64,000 nucleotides of DNA from Comamonas sp. (GCA_028690035.1 JAQVCA010000007.1:9126-73125); one strand, 5' to 3'. Counted from the stretch's first letter, positions 49,277 to 59,565 are shown. The notes: generated from the letters alone by a model not told the origin. Program-made: numbers and translations.

Positions 49277-49372
49277 TTATTTAGATAGCACGTTGCGCTT
49301 GCTGGTATTGGATTTTCAAGATAAAAGTGCCTGAAACCCAATACCAACAAGCGCTGGCAGCTCTGCTAAATG
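49277..49372. repeat. Palindromic 3'-flank element, copy R8
   Basis: The arms gcgcttgctggtattgg and ccaataccaacaagcgc pair at 16 of 17 positions. It lies 70 bp after the TonB-dependent receptor stop and just upstream of the M61 peptidase. Confidence 0.85.
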
Positions 49373-49442
49373 AAGATTGTGCCCGATCACCATGCGCTGC
49401 CACGGGGCGGCGCACAGTGGTGGTGGCTGCACAGCAGCAGGC

Positions 49443-51635
49443 TTAGAAGCTGACGTTGGCCGACAGCCACAGCGTGCGCCCGGGCAGGGTGGTGCCCGCC
49501 ACCGAGGCGCCGCTTTGGTAATAGGGGTTGACCCAGGAGGGCGTGCCGTTCACGTTCACCAGGCGGAATTGGCGGAAGTCTTTGTCCAACAGGTTGAAGA
49601 TGTTGGCGTTCAGGCGCACGTTTTTCGATACCTGGTACGAGCCGCCCAGATGGAACAGGCTGTAGCCCTTGACATCGCCCACGGCATCGTAAATGGCCTG
49701 GTTGGCCGCGCTCAGGCGGTCATAAGCACCGCTGAAGCGCGGGCTTTTACCCCGGTATTCGCCGCGCAGCCACAGGCTCCAGTCCTGCGCTGGTTTCCAG
49801 TCCAGCTGCAGGCTGGCCATGTGCTTGGCGGTGTTGGCCAGCTGGCCGTTTTTCATGCCTTGTTGGATGATTTCGCTGTTCGTCCAGGTGTAGCCCGCCT
49901 TGACGCCCCATTGCGGGTTGAGCTGCACGCGCGTGCTCAGCTCCATGCCCCAGGTGGTGGCTTCATCGACGTTGATGTTGTAGTCCGCCTTAGGGTTGGC
50001 CGCGCAGCTGGAGATGAAGCGCTCGGCACAGCTGCCGCCGGTGCTGATTTTGTCTTTGACCTGGTTGTGGAACAGGGTGGCGGAGCCGCTCAGGCCCTGC
50101 TGGTTGTCAAAGAGCGCTGCCAGCTCGGTGCTGGTGCTGACCTCGGGTTTGAGCGTGGGGTTGCCGATGTTGATGGTTGTGCCCTGGCCCGAGATGCCGC
50201 TGACGCCATCGATCAGCTGGTTCAGGCGCGGTGCGCGAAAGCCTTTGCTGACGCCGCCCTTGAGCGTCCAGTGCGTGCTGGCATCCCACACCAGATAGGC
50301 GCGCGGGCTGAAGTGGCTGCCAAAGGCATCGTGGTGGTCGTAGCGCCCGCCCAGGGTGGCGGTCAGGCGTTCGGCCAGACGCCATTCGTCTTCGGCAAAC
50401 AGCGACCACATGGTTTGCTCGTGCCGCTCGGTGAGCAGGCCATCGGTGAGCTTGGCATGCCACCACTGTGCGCCGGTGGTCAGCAGGTGGGACTGGCCCA
50501 AGGGCGCCACCAGCTTGGTGTCCAGCACGGTGTTGGTGGTTTTGAGCTCGCGATCGGTGCCACTGCGCGGATCGCCCACGGGCACGGAGGCCCCGGGGAT
50601 GGTGCGTCCCTCGGTTTCGGTGGTGGTCTGCATCAGGCTGCTTTCCAGCAGGCCAAAGCCCAGGCGGCTGGTGTGGCCCACCGCCACCTGTTCGCGGTTG
50701 AAGCGCAAGGCATCGCGGTAGCCGGGGTATTTGCTGGGCACGTTGTCGGCATCGCGCCCGCCCAGGCGGCCATCGTCGTTGTTGTACCAGGTGTGGCCTT
50801 GATCCAGATCCAGCCACAGCTCGTGCTGCTTGTTGGGGGTGAGCGTCAGGCGCGCGCCGATGCTGTGCTGGCGGCTTTGCGCCGGTGCCGGGTTGCGCGC
50901 ATTGGCGGGCTGGGCAGCCCCCGGCGCCAGCACCCAGTCCGATGTGTCGCGCTGGTAGGTGGTGCCGCGCACGGCCAGCCCCAGCAGGTCGTGCTGGATG
51001 GGGCCATTCAGGTAGAAGTTGGCTTTGCTTTCATCGCCCCACGCGCTGTCGGCAGGCAGGCTGTGGCTCACGCCCACTTCGCCGCCCCAGGTTTTGGCCA
51101 CTTTGCGCGTGATGATGTTGACCACGCCGCCCATGGCGTCCGAGCCGTACAGCGTGGACATGGGGCCACGGATGATTTCAATGCGCTCAATGGCCGAGAC
51201 CGGCGGCATGAAGCTGTTGAGTGCCGCGCCAAAGCCGTTGGGGGTGACATCGCCAGCGACGTTCTGGCGCCGTCCATCGATGAGGATCAGCGTGTAGTCG
51301 CTGGGCATGCCACGGATGCTGATGTCCAGGCCGCCGGTCTTGCCCGTGCCACCCAGTACGTCGATGCCTTCCACGCCTTGCAGGGCTTCGGCCAGGTCGC
51401 GGAAATTTTTGCTTTCCAGCTCTTCACGCGTCACCACCGAGATCGAGGCTGGTGCCTGCTTGAGTTCTTGCTCAAAGCCTGCGGCCGATACCACCACCTC
51501 CGATAGCGTGGTGCTGGGGGCGGGGGTGGGCGCTGTTTGGGCGTTGGCCAAGGCACAGGTTGCTGCAGCGGCCAGCGCCAGCAGAGTGGGGGAGGGCAGG
51601 CGGGTGCGTGCCACCGGGCGTGTGAGGGTAAGCAT
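49443..51635 (-). CDS. TonB-dependent siderophore-type receptor
   Basis: The 730-residue outer membrane receptor has a signal peptide ending in NAQ, a TonB box near TTLSEVVVSAAG, and a plug domain with LEGVEGIDV-like QGVEGIDVLGGTGKTG, DYTLILIDGRRQN and EIIRGPMSTLYGSDAMGGVV. A 22-strand barrel follows and ends in LWLSANVSF with a terminal Phe. The plug resembles catecholate siderophore receptors (FepA/PfeA/IroN type). It overlaps a Fur-like site upstream. ATG 51635 is chosen since the longer frame runs into the GGDEF gene. Confidence 0.92.
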   Translation of the reverse strand: MLTLTRPVARTRLPSPTLLALAAAATCALANAQTAPTPAPSTTLSEVVVSAAGFEQELKQAPASISVVTREELESKNFRDLAEALQGVEGIDVLGGTGKTGGLDISIRGMPSDYTLILIDGRRQNVAGDVTPNGFGAALNSFMPPVSAIERIEIIRGPMSTLYGSDAMGGVVNIITRKVAKTWGGEVGVSHSLPADSAWGDESKANFYLNGPIQHDLLGLAVRGTTYQRDTSDWVLAPGAAQPANARNPAPAQSRQHSIGARLTLTPNKQHELWLDLDQGHTWYNNDDGRLGGRDADNVPSKYPGYRDALRFNREQVAVGHTSRLGFGLLESSLMQTTTETEGRTIPGASVPVGDPRSGTDRELKTTNTVLDTKLVAPLGQSHLLTTGAQWWHAKLTDGLLTERHEQTMWSLFAEDEWRLAERLTATLGGRYDHHDAFGSHFSPRAYLVWDASTHWTLKGGVSKGFRAPRLNQLIDGVSGISGQGTTINIGNPTLKPEVSTSTELAALFDNQQGLSGSATLFHNQVKDKISTGGSCAERFISSCAANPKADYNINVDEATTWGMELSTRVQLNPQWGVKAGYTWTNSEIIQQGMKNGQLANTAKHMASLQLDWKPAQDWSLWLRGEYRGKSPRFSGAYDRLSAANQAIYDAVGDVKGYSLFHLGGSYQVSKNVRLNANIFNLLDKDFRQFRLVNVNGTPSWVNPYYQSGASVAGTTLPGRTLWLSANVSF

Positions 51636-51714
51636 GGGTACTCCGAAACTCCGAAAACGAGGAACGGCCAAATGGCCCGTGTTTTTGAACGTTGCGGAAT
51701 ATAGCAAATCTAAA

Positions 51715-51737
51715 TAGAAGCAATTCTCATTTGCTTG
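51715..51737. promoter_or_regulatory. Fur-like operator for the TonB receptor
   Basis: On the minus strand, gcaaatgagaattgctt (complement of 51719-51735) contains the AATGAGAAT half-site of Fur boxes and the dyad aagcaa/ttgctt. It ends about 80 bp before the receptor ATG and overlaps the GGDEF stop codon. Confidence 0.55.
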
Positions 51738-53736
51738 ATAAATTTGGGGTGTATAGGCACACTTGGTTGCGTCCGGCGTTTTTGGCTTGGTACATGGCCA
51801 AATCGGCGCATTTGGCCAGCTCGGCTTCGGTGTTGCCATGCTCTGGGTAGAGTGCCACGCCCTGACTGCTGGAGATTTCCAGGCTGTACTCGGCAATCTC
51901 AAAGGGCGTGCGCAGGGCGGCGTGGATTTTTTCGGCCACCAACACGGCGCAGGCCGCATCGCGCACCTGGTTGAGCAGCACCACGAACTCGTCCCCACCA
52001 ATGCGCGCCACGATGTCTGAGCTGCGGATGCAGGCACTGATGCGCTGGCCGACGGCGCACAGCAGCTGGTCGCCAATATCGTGGCCATAGGTGTCGTTGA
52101 CGGGCTTGAATTTGTCCAGATCGATGTAAATCAACGCCATCAGATATTGGTTGCGCCGCGCCAGCGCGCGTGCCTGCTGGAAATGCTCGGCAAACAGCGC
52201 ACGGTTGGCCAGGCCGGTCAGCACATCGTGCTGCGCCATGTACTCGATGTGCGCCTGCTGGCGTTTGTGCGCCGAAATATCGCGTGTGATGCCTTGCAGC
52301 TCCAGGCGCTGGTTATCGGGGTTGAGCACCAAGTGGCCCACGATTTCGGTCCAGATCAGGTGCCCTTGCTTGTGGTGCTGCTCCAGCTCCAGGGTGAAAT
52401 AGTGGTCGCTGTTGAGGCTGCCAGCATCCCACTGGGCTTGAGCGTTTTGCAGGATGCTTTGCACCGCCTGCACGCTGACAGGGGGCATGCTGTGCCGCAG
52501 GTCGCCTGCCTGCATGACTTCATGGGCGGTGTAGCCACGCAGACGCTGCACCGAGGGGCTGATGTAGCTGTAGCGCAGCGTTTGCACGTCGATGGCCCAG
52601 ATGACATCGCGCATCTCCTCGGTCAGGATGCGGTAGCGGTGCTCGCTGCGCTGCAACTGGGTCTGGGCGCGGCGCAATTGCCGGTTGGTGCGGTAGATGT
52701 AGGCAATCACCACCAGGCTGAGCAGCGAGATCAGTACTGAGCCAGCCAGCGTGTCGTTCAGCGCCTGGCGCACCCGTTGTAGCTGCTGATCGTGCAGGTC
52801 GGGCAGCAAGAGCTGCTGGACGTCAAAGTCGGGGTCGATCACGCCCAGGCTGGCGTAGGTGTCGGCAATGTGTTGCCAGCGCCCAGGGGTCATGTAGCCT
52901 ACTTCGATTAGGTCGGGCTGCACCAGGCGGGTGATGTGCGCAGCCTCAAATTCCAAAAAGGCACGCGGCAGATCTGGGGCGTACTCTTTCAGGATCAGGT
53001 CGATCGTGGCGTCGGGGTGGGCCAGTGCGTACTCCCAGCCGCGAAAGCTGGCCTGGCGGAAGGCCTGCACCATGTCCGGTTGGCTGTGTACCACCTGGTC
53101 GCTGGTGAACAGGTTGTCGCCGTAAAAATCAATGCCCGCCTGCCTGGGTGTGTACTGGTAGAACGGGACGCCGCTCTGGGTGAGCAAAAAGGGCTCATAG
53201 CTGGAATAGGCCGACATGGCCATCACCTTGCCCGAAAGCAGCTCGTTGATGCTGCCGCTGTGTGCCTGCAGCTGCAGCTTGTTGCGTGGGATGTTTTCTT
53301 GCTGCAGATAGGCCAACAGTTCTTCGGATTGCGGCTCCAGCATGATGGGCTGGCCCACCAGGTCGTGGATGCTTTGTATCGGCAGGTCGGCACGGGCCAC
53401 CAGGATTTGGGGCGAATGCTGCAGTACCACGCCCAGTACGCGCACAGGCTGGTTGGCCGCGCGGCTCAGTACCAGGCTGCTGGTGCCCACGCCGAAGGTG
53501 GCACGCCCGCTGGTGACTTCGGTCACCGGGTTGACGTCGGGCGAGCCGAGGCGGATGTCCACTTCCAGTCCAGCCTCGCGGTAATAGCCCTGCTGCACGG
53601 CAGCGTAGTAGCCCGCAAACTGAAAGGCATGGCGCCATTTGAGCTGCAGGCTGACGGCGGTGCTGGCCTGGGCCGCTAGGGGCAGCCCAGCCAGCAGGCC
53701 CAAGAGTAACGAAGCAAGAATCAGGGCAGCGCGCAT
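51727..53736 (-). CDS. Diguanylate cyclase with NMT1/THI5-like periplasmic sensor and PAS domain
   Basis: The 669-residue protein has a signal peptide (ends AAQAS), a periplasmic NMT1/THI5-like substrate-binding domain at about 25-260 (LKWRHAFQFAGYYAAVQQGY), a transmembrane helix near residue 345 (LLSLVVIAYIY), a PAS domain about 375-495 and a GGDEF domain about 500-660. The active-site motif ARIGGDEFVVLL is intact, so it likely makes cyclic di-GMP. The periplasmic domain would bind a small ligand; which one is not known. Confidence 0.92.
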   Translation of the reverse strand: MRAALILASLLLGLLAGLPLAAQASTAVSLQLKWRHAFQFAGYYAAVQQGYYREAGLEVDIRLGSPDVNPVTEVTSGRATFGVGTSSLVLSRAANQPVRVLGVVLQHSPQILVARADLPIQSIHDLVGQPIMLEPQSEELLAYLQQENIPRNKLQLQAHSGSINELLSGKVMAMSAYSSYEPFLLTQSGVPFYQYTPRQAGIDFYGDNLFTSDQVVHSQPDMVQAFRQASFRGWEYALAHPDATIDLILKEYAPDLPRAFLEFEAAHITRLVQPDLIEVGYMTPGRWQHIADTYASLGVIDPDFDVQQLLLPDLHDQQLQRVRQALNDTLAGSVLISLLSLVVIAYIYRTNRQLRRAQTQLQRSEHRYRILTEEMRDVIWAIDVQTLRYSYISPSVQRLRGYTAHEVMQAGDLRHSMPPVSVQAVQSILQNAQAQWDAGSLNSDHYFTLELEQHHKQGHLIWTEIVGHLVLNPDNQRLELQGITRDISAHKRQQAHIEYMAQHDVLTGLANRALFAEHFQQARALARRNQYLMALIYIDLDKFKPVNDTYGHDIGDQLLCAVGQRISACIRSSDIVARIGGDEFVVLLNQVRDAACAVLVAEKIHAALRTPFEIAEYSLEISSSQGVALYPEHGNTEAELAKCADLAMYQAKNAGRNQVCLYTPNLSSK

Positions 53737-53797
53737 GGAGGGTCAGGGCGGGGCAAAAGAAAAAACCGCCTGGCCAACAGACTGCCCAGACGTGCGT

Positions 53798-55141
53798 TCA
53801 GACGTGGATCGGCACCTGACCGCGCAGGGTGTAGGTCATGGCCTCGGTGATGTCCACATCGATGATATGGCCAATCAGGCGCGCATCGCCAGGGAAGTTG
53901 ACCACGCGGTTGCACTCGGTGCGGCCCATCAGCTCGCCGTTGTCGCGCTTGGAAAAGCCCTCCACCAGCACGCGCTGGCGGGTGCCCACGCGCTCCAAGC
54001 TGATGTCTTTGATGTTCTGGTTGATCACGGCCTGCAGCTCTTGCAGGCGGCGCAGCTTCACCTCGTGCGGCGTGTCGTCGTGCAAGTTGGCCGCTGGCGT
54101 GCCAGGGCGTGGGCTGAAGATGAAGCTGAAGCTGTTGTCAAAGCGCACGTCGTGGATCAGCTTCATCATCTTCTGAAAATCTTCTTCGGTCTCGCCGGGA
54201 AAGCCCACGATGAAGTCCGAGCTCATGGCCATATCGGGGCGAATGGCGCGCAGCTTGCGCACCGTGCTCTTGTATTCCATAGCGGTGTAGCCGCGCTTCA
54301 TGGCCATCAAGATCTTGTCCGAGCCGTGCTGCACCGGCAGGTGCAGGTGCGAGACCAGTTTGGGAATCTTGGCGTAGGCCTCGATCAGGCGCGGCGTGAA
54401 CTCGTTGGGGTGGCTGGTGGTGTAGCGAATGCGCTCGATGCCCGGGATCTCGGCCACATATTCGAGCAGCAGGGCAAAGTCGCAGATCTCGGCGCTATCG
54501 CCCATCTTGCCTTGGTAGGCATTGACGTTTTGGCCCAGTAGCGTCACTTCCTTGACGCCTTGGTCGGCCAGGCCCGCAATTTCCACCAACACCTCTTCAA
54601 AGGGGCGGCTGAACTCTTCGCCACGGGTGTAGGGCACCACGCAGTAGCTGCAGTATTTGGAGCAGCCTTCCATGATCGACACAAAGGCCGAGGCGCCTTC
54701 CACGCGCGCGGGCGGCAGGTGGTCGAACTTTTCAATTTCAGGGAAGGAAATGTCCACCTGCGGCTTGGCCTTGGCCTGGCGGGCGTTGAGCAGCTCGGGC
54801 AGGCGGTGCAGCGTTTGCGGGCCAAACACCACGTCCACATACGGCGCGCGTTTGATGATTTCTTCGCCCTCCTGGCTGGCGACGCAGCCGCCCACGCCAA
54901 TGAGCACGCCTTTTTCTTTCAGGTGCTTGATGCGGCCCAAGTCTGAAAAAACTTTTTCCTGCGCTTTTTCCCGCACCGAGCAGGTGTTGAACAGGATCAG
55001 GTCGGCTTCTTCGGGGTTGTCGGTGGGTTCATAGCCTTGGGCAGCGCCCAGCACGTCGGCCATCTTGTCCGAGTCGTACTCGTTCATCTGGCAGCCGAAG
55101 GTTTTGATAAAGACTTTTTTGGTCGGGGCGGGAGCGGTCAT
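53798..55141 (-). CDS. miaB: MiaB, tRNA-2-methylthio-N6-dimethylallyladenosine synthase
   Basis: MiaB adds a methylthio group to i6A37 of tRNA. The 447-residue protein has the UPF0004 domain with [19 protein letters not shown] and Cys residues for one cluster, the radical SAM motif [15 protein letters not shown] (CX3CX2C), and a C-terminal TRAM domain. ATG 55141 is chosen; a far longer frame upstream reads through fdhD. Confidence 0.97.
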   Translation of the reverse strand: MTAPAPTKKVFIKTFGCQMNEYDSDKMADVLGAAQGYEPTDNPEEADLILFNTCSVREKAQEKVFSDLGRIKHLKEKGVLIGVGGCVASQEGEEIIKRAPYVDVVFGPQTLHRLPELLNARQAKAKPQVDISFPEIEKFDHLPPARVEGASAFVSIMEGCSKYCSYCVVPYTRGEEFSRPFEEVLVEIAGLADQGVKEVTLLGQNVNAYQGKMGDSAEICDFALLLEYVAEIPGIERIRYTTSHPNEFTPRLIEAYAKIPKLVSHLHLPVQHGSDKILMAMKRGYTAMEYKSTVRKLRAIRPDMAMSSDFIVGFPGETEEDFQKMMKLIHDVRFDNSFSFIFSPRPGTPAANLHDDTPHEVKLRRLQELQAVINQNIKDISLERVGTRQRVLVEGFSKRDNGELMGRTECNRVVNFPGDARLIGHIIDVDITEAMTYTLRGQVPIHV

Positions 55142-55215
55142 GGTGTATATCCAAGGGCCAAGGGCTAAAAAGCGGGCAGGCAGCGCCTGCCGGGCGCTGA
55201 GAAAAACCGGCGATT

Positions 55216-56133
55216 CTACGAAGTTGCCCCGGGGCCTGGGAGCGCACTGGCATTGCCCGGCACCGGGGGCTGGCCGCTGCCGCTGGCATAGAGCACGGCC
55301 TGTGGGCTGCGGCACATGCCCCACAGGCGCAGTCCGGTCAGTTCGGCCATGCGCACCCCCATGGCGGTGGGGGCCGAGACGGTGGCCAGCGCGGCCACGC
55401 CCACGCGCGCGCATTTGCGCACCAGCTCGTGGCTGCCTCGGCTGGACAGCAGCACAAAGCCCGGTTGCTGCAACTGCTGGCGCTGCGCCAGCAGGCCCAC
55501 CAGCTTGTCCAGGGCGTTGTGGCGGCCCACATCCTCCATCACCTGCTGGATCTGGCCCTGCACGTTCACCCAGGCAGCGGCATGGGTGGCACGGGTGATC
55601 TGGTGCAAGGGCTGTTGTGTACGCAGTGCCTCGGCGGCGCGCAGCACGGCATGCACATCGATCTGTGCCAGCCAGTCCTGGGCAGGCAGCGCAGGGCAGT
55701 CCAAGTCCAGGGCCGCAAAGCTGTCCACCCCGCACACCCCGCAGCCGGTGCGCCCACTCAGGCTGCGGCGGCGGTCTTTGAGACGCACAAAGCAGCGCGC
55801 GGCCATTTGCATCTGCACTTGCACGCCATCGATGCCCGGTGGCAGGCCTGCCTGGGCGGCGCTGATGGTTTGCACTTCGATGTCGTAGCAGTCGTCGGCG
55901 CTGTCCAGAATCCCTTCCGTCAGGGCAAAGCCCAGCGCCAGCTCGGCAGCTTCACCTGGGCTGGCCATCATCACCGCGTGCGAGATGCCATTGAACACCA
56001 GGGCCACCGGCACCTCGCTGGCCAGGGTGCAGTCCAGCGCGCTGCTGGGCTGGTGCTGGTGGTGCAAGATGGGCTGCATGCGCTGGGTCGCAGGCAGGGC
56101 TGACGATTCTGAAAAGGCAAGAGGGCACGACAT
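55216..56133 (-). CDS. fdhD: FdhD, formate dehydrogenase accessory sulfurtransferase
   Basis: FdhD moves sulfur from IscS to the molybdenum cofactor of formate dehydrogenase. The 305-residue protein has the key Cys pair in [12 protein letters not shown], and [16 protein letters not shown] and [17 protein letters not shown]. It follows modC on the same strand, linking molybdate uptake to formate dehydrogenase maturation. Start ATG 56133. Confidence 0.95.
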   Translation of the reverse strand: MSCPLAFSESSALPATQRMQPILHHQHQPSSALDCTLASEVPVALVFNGISHAVMMASPGEAAELALGFALTEGILDSADDCYDIEVQTISAAQAGLPPGIDGVQVQMQMAARCFVRLKDRRRSLSGRTGCGVCGVDSFAALDLDCPALPAQDWLAQIDVHAVLRAAEALRTQQPLHQITRATHAAAWVNVQGQIQQVMEDVGRHNALDKLVGLLAQRQQLQQPGFVLLSSRGSHELVRKCARVGVAALATVSAPTAMGVRMAELTGLRLWGMCRSPQAVLYASGSGQPPVPGNASALPGPGATS

Positions 56134-56170
56134 GGCGCCCGATGATAGGGGGCCGCCCCCATCGGCGCTG

Positions 56171-57283
56171 CTAGCAGCCCAGCAGTGCCATGCTTTTGAG
56201 GTGGGCATACACCGCCAGACCTGGCTGCAGCTGCAGTTGGCGTGCCGAGCGCGTGCTGACGCTGGCCAGCAAGGGCGCCCCCCCGGCCAGCTGCAGGCGC
56301 ACCAGCGCCTGGCTGGGGCTGGCCATTTGCACGCCGACGACCTGCGCCGCCAGGGTGTTGAGCAGGCTGGTGTGCTGCAGCGGCTGCAGGCTCAGGCTGA
56401 CATCGCGCGCCTGGATGCGCAGGCGCACGGCGCTGCCCAGCGGCAGGTGCAGGGCATCGGGCAGCCACAGTGTGCCGCCGGAAAAGCGCGCGCTGCTCAG
56501 GCCATCGGCGTCGTCGTGGTGTGCGATTTGCGCCTCCAGCACGGTGCTGGGCTGGGCTGCGTTCTGGGCGTGCTGGTTCAGGATCTGGCTGGCGCTGCCC
56601 TGCGCGGCCACGCGCCCGGCGTGCAGCAGCACCACATGGTCGGCCAGGCGCGCCACCTCGTCGTGCGCGTGGCTGACGTAGAGCATGGGAATGTCCAGCT
56701 GGCGCTGCAGGCGCTCCAGGTAGGGCAGCACCTCGGCCTTGCGCGCCGCGTCCAGTGCCGACAGCGGCTCGTCCATCAACAGCAGCTGCGGGCTGGTGGC
56801 CAGCGCGCGCGCAATCGCCACACGCTGGCGCTCGCCGCCCGACAGCGTGTGCGGCATGCGCGCCAGCAGGTGCTCCAGGCCCAGCAGCGCAACGGCCTGC
56901 TCCAGCGAGACGCGCCGGCGCGCCAGCGGTGTGCGCCGCAGGCCAAACTCCATATTCGCGCGCACGTTCAGGTGCGCAAACAGGCTGGCTTCTTGAAACA
57001 CATAGCCCAGCGCGCGCTGGTGCGTGGGCAGCCACAGGCGCTGGGCATCGTCCTGCCAGCACTGGCCGTTGACCTGCACCAGGCCGCGTGCGCGCTCCAG
57101 TCCGGCGATGGCGCGCAGGCAGGTTGTTTTGCCGCAGCCCGAGGGGCCAAACAGCGCGGTCACGCCATGCCCGGGCAGCTGCATCTGCACCTCCAGCGCA
57201 AAGCCGGGGCGCTGCAGTTGCAGGCGCACCTGCACGGTGTCGTGGTGGGTGTCGCTATTGGTGTCGATGTTGGCGGGGCTCAT
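56171..57283 (-). CDS. modC: Molybdate ABC transporter ATP-binding protein
   Basis: The 370-residue ATPase has [23 protein letters not shown] and [13 protein letters not shown]. The C-terminal about 130 residues form the TOBE/Mop molybdate-sensing domain ([18 protein letters not shown]). Its ATG overlaps the modB stop (ATGA). Confidence 0.95.
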   Translation of the reverse strand: MSPANIDTNSDTHHDTVQVRLQLQRPGFALEVQMQLPGHGVTALFGPSGCGKTTCLRAIAGLERARGLVQVNGQCWQDDAQRLWLPTHQRALGYVFQEASLFAHLNVRANMEFGLRRTPLARRRVSLEQAVALLGLEHLLARMPHTLSGGERQRVAIARALATSPQLLLMDEPLSALDAARKAEVLPYLERLQRQLDIPMLYVSHAHDEVARLADHVVLLHAGRVAAQGSASQILNQHAQNAAQPSTVLEAQIAHHDDADGLSSARFSGGTLWLPDALHLPLGSAVRLRIQARDVSLSLQPLQHTSLLNTLAAQVVGVQMASPSQALVRLQLAGGAPLLASVSTRSARQLQLQPGLAVYAHLKSMALLGC

Positions 57284-57966
57284 AGGCGCGCCTGCTTGGG
57301 TTGCAGCCAGTGCAACAGCACCAGCACCACAAAGGAAAACACCACCATGCCCGCAGCCAGATGGTGCGCTTGCGTGTATTCCAGCGCCTCGACATGGTCG
57401 TAAATCTGCACCGAGACCACGCGCGTGACGCCCGGGATGTTGCCGCCCAGCATCAGCACCACGCCAAACTCGCCCACCGTGTGCGCAAAACTGAGCACGC
57501 CCGCGCTGATAAAGCCTGGGCGCGCCAGCGGCAGCACCACGTTGCAGAACGTATCCCAGCGCCCCGCGCCCAAGGTGGCGGCCACCTCCAGCGGGCGCTG
57601 GCCCAGTGCCTCAAAAGCGCGCTGCAGCGGTTGCACGGCAAAGGGCAGCGAATACACCAGCGAGCCAATCACCAGCCCGCCAAAGGTGAAGGGCAGGCGC
57701 GCCAGGCCCAGCTGGTCCATCAGCGCGCCCAGCGGGCCATGGGGCCCCATGAAGACCAGCAGGTAAAAACCAATCACCGTGGGCGGCAGCACCAGCGGCA
57801 GCGCCACCACCGCCCCCACCGGGGCGCGCCAGCGCGAGCGCGTGTGCGCCAGCCACCAGGCCAGCGGCGTACACAGCACCAGCAGCAGCGCAGTGGTCAC
57901 GCTGGCCAGCTTGAGGGTCAGGGCAATCGCCTGCCAGTCTTGCTGGCTGAAGAAGGGCAGTTCCAC
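57280..57966 (-). CDS. modB: Molybdate ABC transporter permease
   Basis: The 228-residue inner membrane permease has about five helices and the coupling loop [20 protein letters not shown]. ModB motifs include [16 protein letters not shown] and [12 protein letters not shown]. No ATG is in frame; GTG 57966 gives the normal ModB length and N terminus. It begins right after element R9, so it starts close behind the modA 3' end. Confidence 0.88.
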   Translation of the reverse strand: MELPFFSQQDWQAIALTLKLASVTTALLLVLCTPLAWWLAHTRSRWRAPVGAVVALPLVLPPTVIGFYLLVFMGPHGPLGALMDQLGLARLPFTFGGLVIGSLVYSLPFAVQPLQRAFEALGQRPLEVAATLGAGRWDTFCNVVLPLARPGFISAGVLSFAHTVGEFGVVLMLGGNIPGVTRVVSVQIYDHVEALEYTQAHHLAAGMVVFSFVVLVLLHWLQPKQARL

Positions 57967-57982
57967 GGGGGGTACATATCCA

Positions 57983-58076
57983 TAAAAAAATAGCTGCTGG
58001 CGCTTATTGGTAAACGGTTTCAGATGCAATACATCTTCAAAATGAATAGGAGTAAGCGCGACAAGCTCTAAAAAGT
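57983..58076. repeat. Palindromic 3'-flank element, copy R9, inside the mod operon
   Basis: Arms tagctgctggcgcttatt and agtaagcgcgacaagct pair with a few mismatches. It carries the modA stop at its right edge (58068-58070) and ends 17 bp before the modB start. Confidence 0.75.
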
Positions 58077-58844
58077 ATAGCCATACGCTTGCATGATGGC
58101 GCGCGCCTTGGCGCCGCGCAGGTAGTCCAGCAGCGCCTGGGCCGCCGGGTTGTGCTGTGCGCTTTTGAGCAAAATCGCATCTTGGCGCAGGGGCGCGTGC
58201 AGCGCAGCGGGCACCACCCAGGCCGAGCCGCGGGCGATGTGCCCCTGCTGCATCACCTGCGACAGCGCCACAAAACCCAGCTGCGCGTTGCCCGAGGCGA
58301 CAAACTGGTAGGTCTGGCCAATGTTCTCGCCCTGCACCACGCGCGGCAGCACGCTGGCGGTGAGCCCGAGCTGTTCCAGCGTCTGCATAGCGGCAGCGCC
58401 ATAGGGGGCCAGCTTGGGGTTGGCGATGGCAATGTGCGTCCATGGGCCGTTTTTCAGCACATCGCCCTGGGCATCGACGTAGCCGGGCTGCTGGCTCCAC
58501 AGCACCAGCTGGCCGATGGCATAGGTAAAGCGGCTGCTCTCCAGGCCCAGGCCTTCGCTAGCGATTTTTTGCGGAGTCTGCTCGTCGGCGGCCAGCAGCA
58601 CGCCAAACGGCGCGCCATGCACGATCTGGGCGTAGAACTTGCCCGTGGCGCCAAACGACAGCTCGGCGCGGTGGCCGCTGTCCTGGGCAAAGGCTGCGGC
58701 GATCTCCTGCATCGGCGCGGAGAAGTTGGCGGCCACGGCCACGGCCACGGCCACGGTGTCGGCGTGTGCGCTGGTGCCGGTCAGCACTGTGCCGATCCAG
58801 GCGCAGACCGCGAGCAGACAGGTGGGGGGGCGTTGGAGTGGCAT
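58068..58844 (-). CDS. modA: Molybdate ABC transporter substrate-binding protein
   Basis: The 258-residue periplasmic protein has a signal peptide ending SAHA. Mature start is [20 protein letters not shown], where the ModA family has VAVAANF; the body shows [21 protein letters not shown] and [21 protein letters not shown]. The VA repeat reflects a hexanucleotide array. ATG 58844 follows aaggaa. Confidence 0.93.
   Translation of the reverse strand: MPLQRPPTCLLAVCAWIGTVLTGTSAHADTVAVAVAVAANFSAPMQEIAAAFAQDSGHRAELSFGATGKFYAQIVHGAPFGVLLAADEQTPQKIASEGLGLESSRFTYAIGQLVLWSQQPGYVDAQGDVLKNGPWTHIAIANPKLAPYGAAAMQTLEQLGLTASVLPRVVQGENIGQTYQFVASGNAQLGFVALSQVMQQGHIARGSAWVVPAALHAPLRQDAILLKSAQHNPAAQALLDYLRGAKARAIMQAYGYTF
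58731..58754. repeat. Hexanucleotide array in modA
   Basis: Four copies of ggccac in a row encode alternating Ala and Val at the mature N terminus of ModA. ModA proteins normally have one or two Val-Ala pairs here. Confidence 0.85.
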
Positions 58845-59001
58845 GGGGTTTTCCTTTCAAGGGCGGCAGTGTAGCCAGCGCCGTGCCGGGTGCTTAAACA
58901 CGTTTTGGCGCATGTTGTGGGCAAGATTTGCCACAATAGCGCCCTTGGGCCATATTGCAGCGCTGGCTGCAGCTGGCGGCCATTGTTGGAAAGACACCGT
59001 A

Positions 59002-59490
59002 GTGAGCACTTTGAACCCGTCCCCCCCCGCTGATGCCCCTTCTCCTGCCCAGGGCAGCCCTGCCGAGGGCGCACCCCGGCGCTACATGGGGCGACCGGAA
59101 GACGACCAGCAAGTCGGCACATCCGGTCAGGCAGGCCGTGCCGCGCCCGTGCGCGAGCTGTGGCTGCACATTCCCGCCAACACCCAAACACTCATACAGG
59201 TGCCCGAGCTGGGCGCGGCCACAGGCACCGAGTTGACCACCGACCAGCGCGCCGAGATCCAGCGCTGTGGCCTGTGCGAGCAAGTGGCCTACCACGCCAG
59301 CTTTGACCAATACTGGAAGATGCCCACGCATGGTGCCCTTCTGGCCATGCCCAAGCACTACAACATTGCCATGCCGCAGGCGCATCGCGTCAAAGTCATC
59401 TCCAAGCTGGTCAAGGCCGATCAGCCCAAGGGCTTTTGGCTGCATGTGCGTCTGCGCAGCGACGAAGAGATGGCGCTGGCATCCGAATAA
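59002..59490 (+). CDS. Unknown 162-residue protein divergent from modA
   Basis: The frame starts best at GTG 59002 (ggaaag about 10 bases upstream) and gives a soluble protein. The first 50 residues are Pro/Ala/Ser-rich and likely disordered. Residues about 50-160 form the folded part: ELWLHIPANTQTLIQVPEL, IQRCGLCEQVAYHASFDQYW, HYNIAMPQAHRVKVISKL, GFWLHVRLRSDEEM. The Cys pair CGLC may bind metal. I do not recognise a family. A terminator follows. Confidence 0.75.
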   Translation: MSTLNPSPPADAPSPAQGSPAEGAPRRYMGRPEDDQQVGTSGQAGRAAPVRELWLHIPANTQTLIQVPELGAATGTELTTDQRAEIQRCGLCEQVAYHASFDQYWKMPTHGALLAMPKHYNIAMPQAHRVKVISKLVKADQPKGFWLHVRLRSDEEMALASE

Positions 59491-59515
59491 GCGGGCCGCG
59501 CTTGCTCACCCCTTC

Positions 59516-59542
59516 AAAAAAGGCAGCTGCGGCTGCCTTTTT
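59516..59542 (+). terminator. Rho-independent terminator after the unknown protein
   Basis: Stem ggcagc/gctgcc extended by A/T pairs (aaaaaa ... tttttt) and a T run. Confidence 0.88.
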
Positions 59543-59565
59543 GCTGTCCCCCCGGTGGCATGCCT

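Noticed and set aside
49377..51506. 709-codon plus-strand frame opposite the TonB receptor
   Set aside because: Same reason: complement of a strongly conserved gene with no own signals.
58845..59001. ModE-type operator between modA and its divergent neighbour
   Set aside because: I looked for the ModE dyad and found no convincing match.
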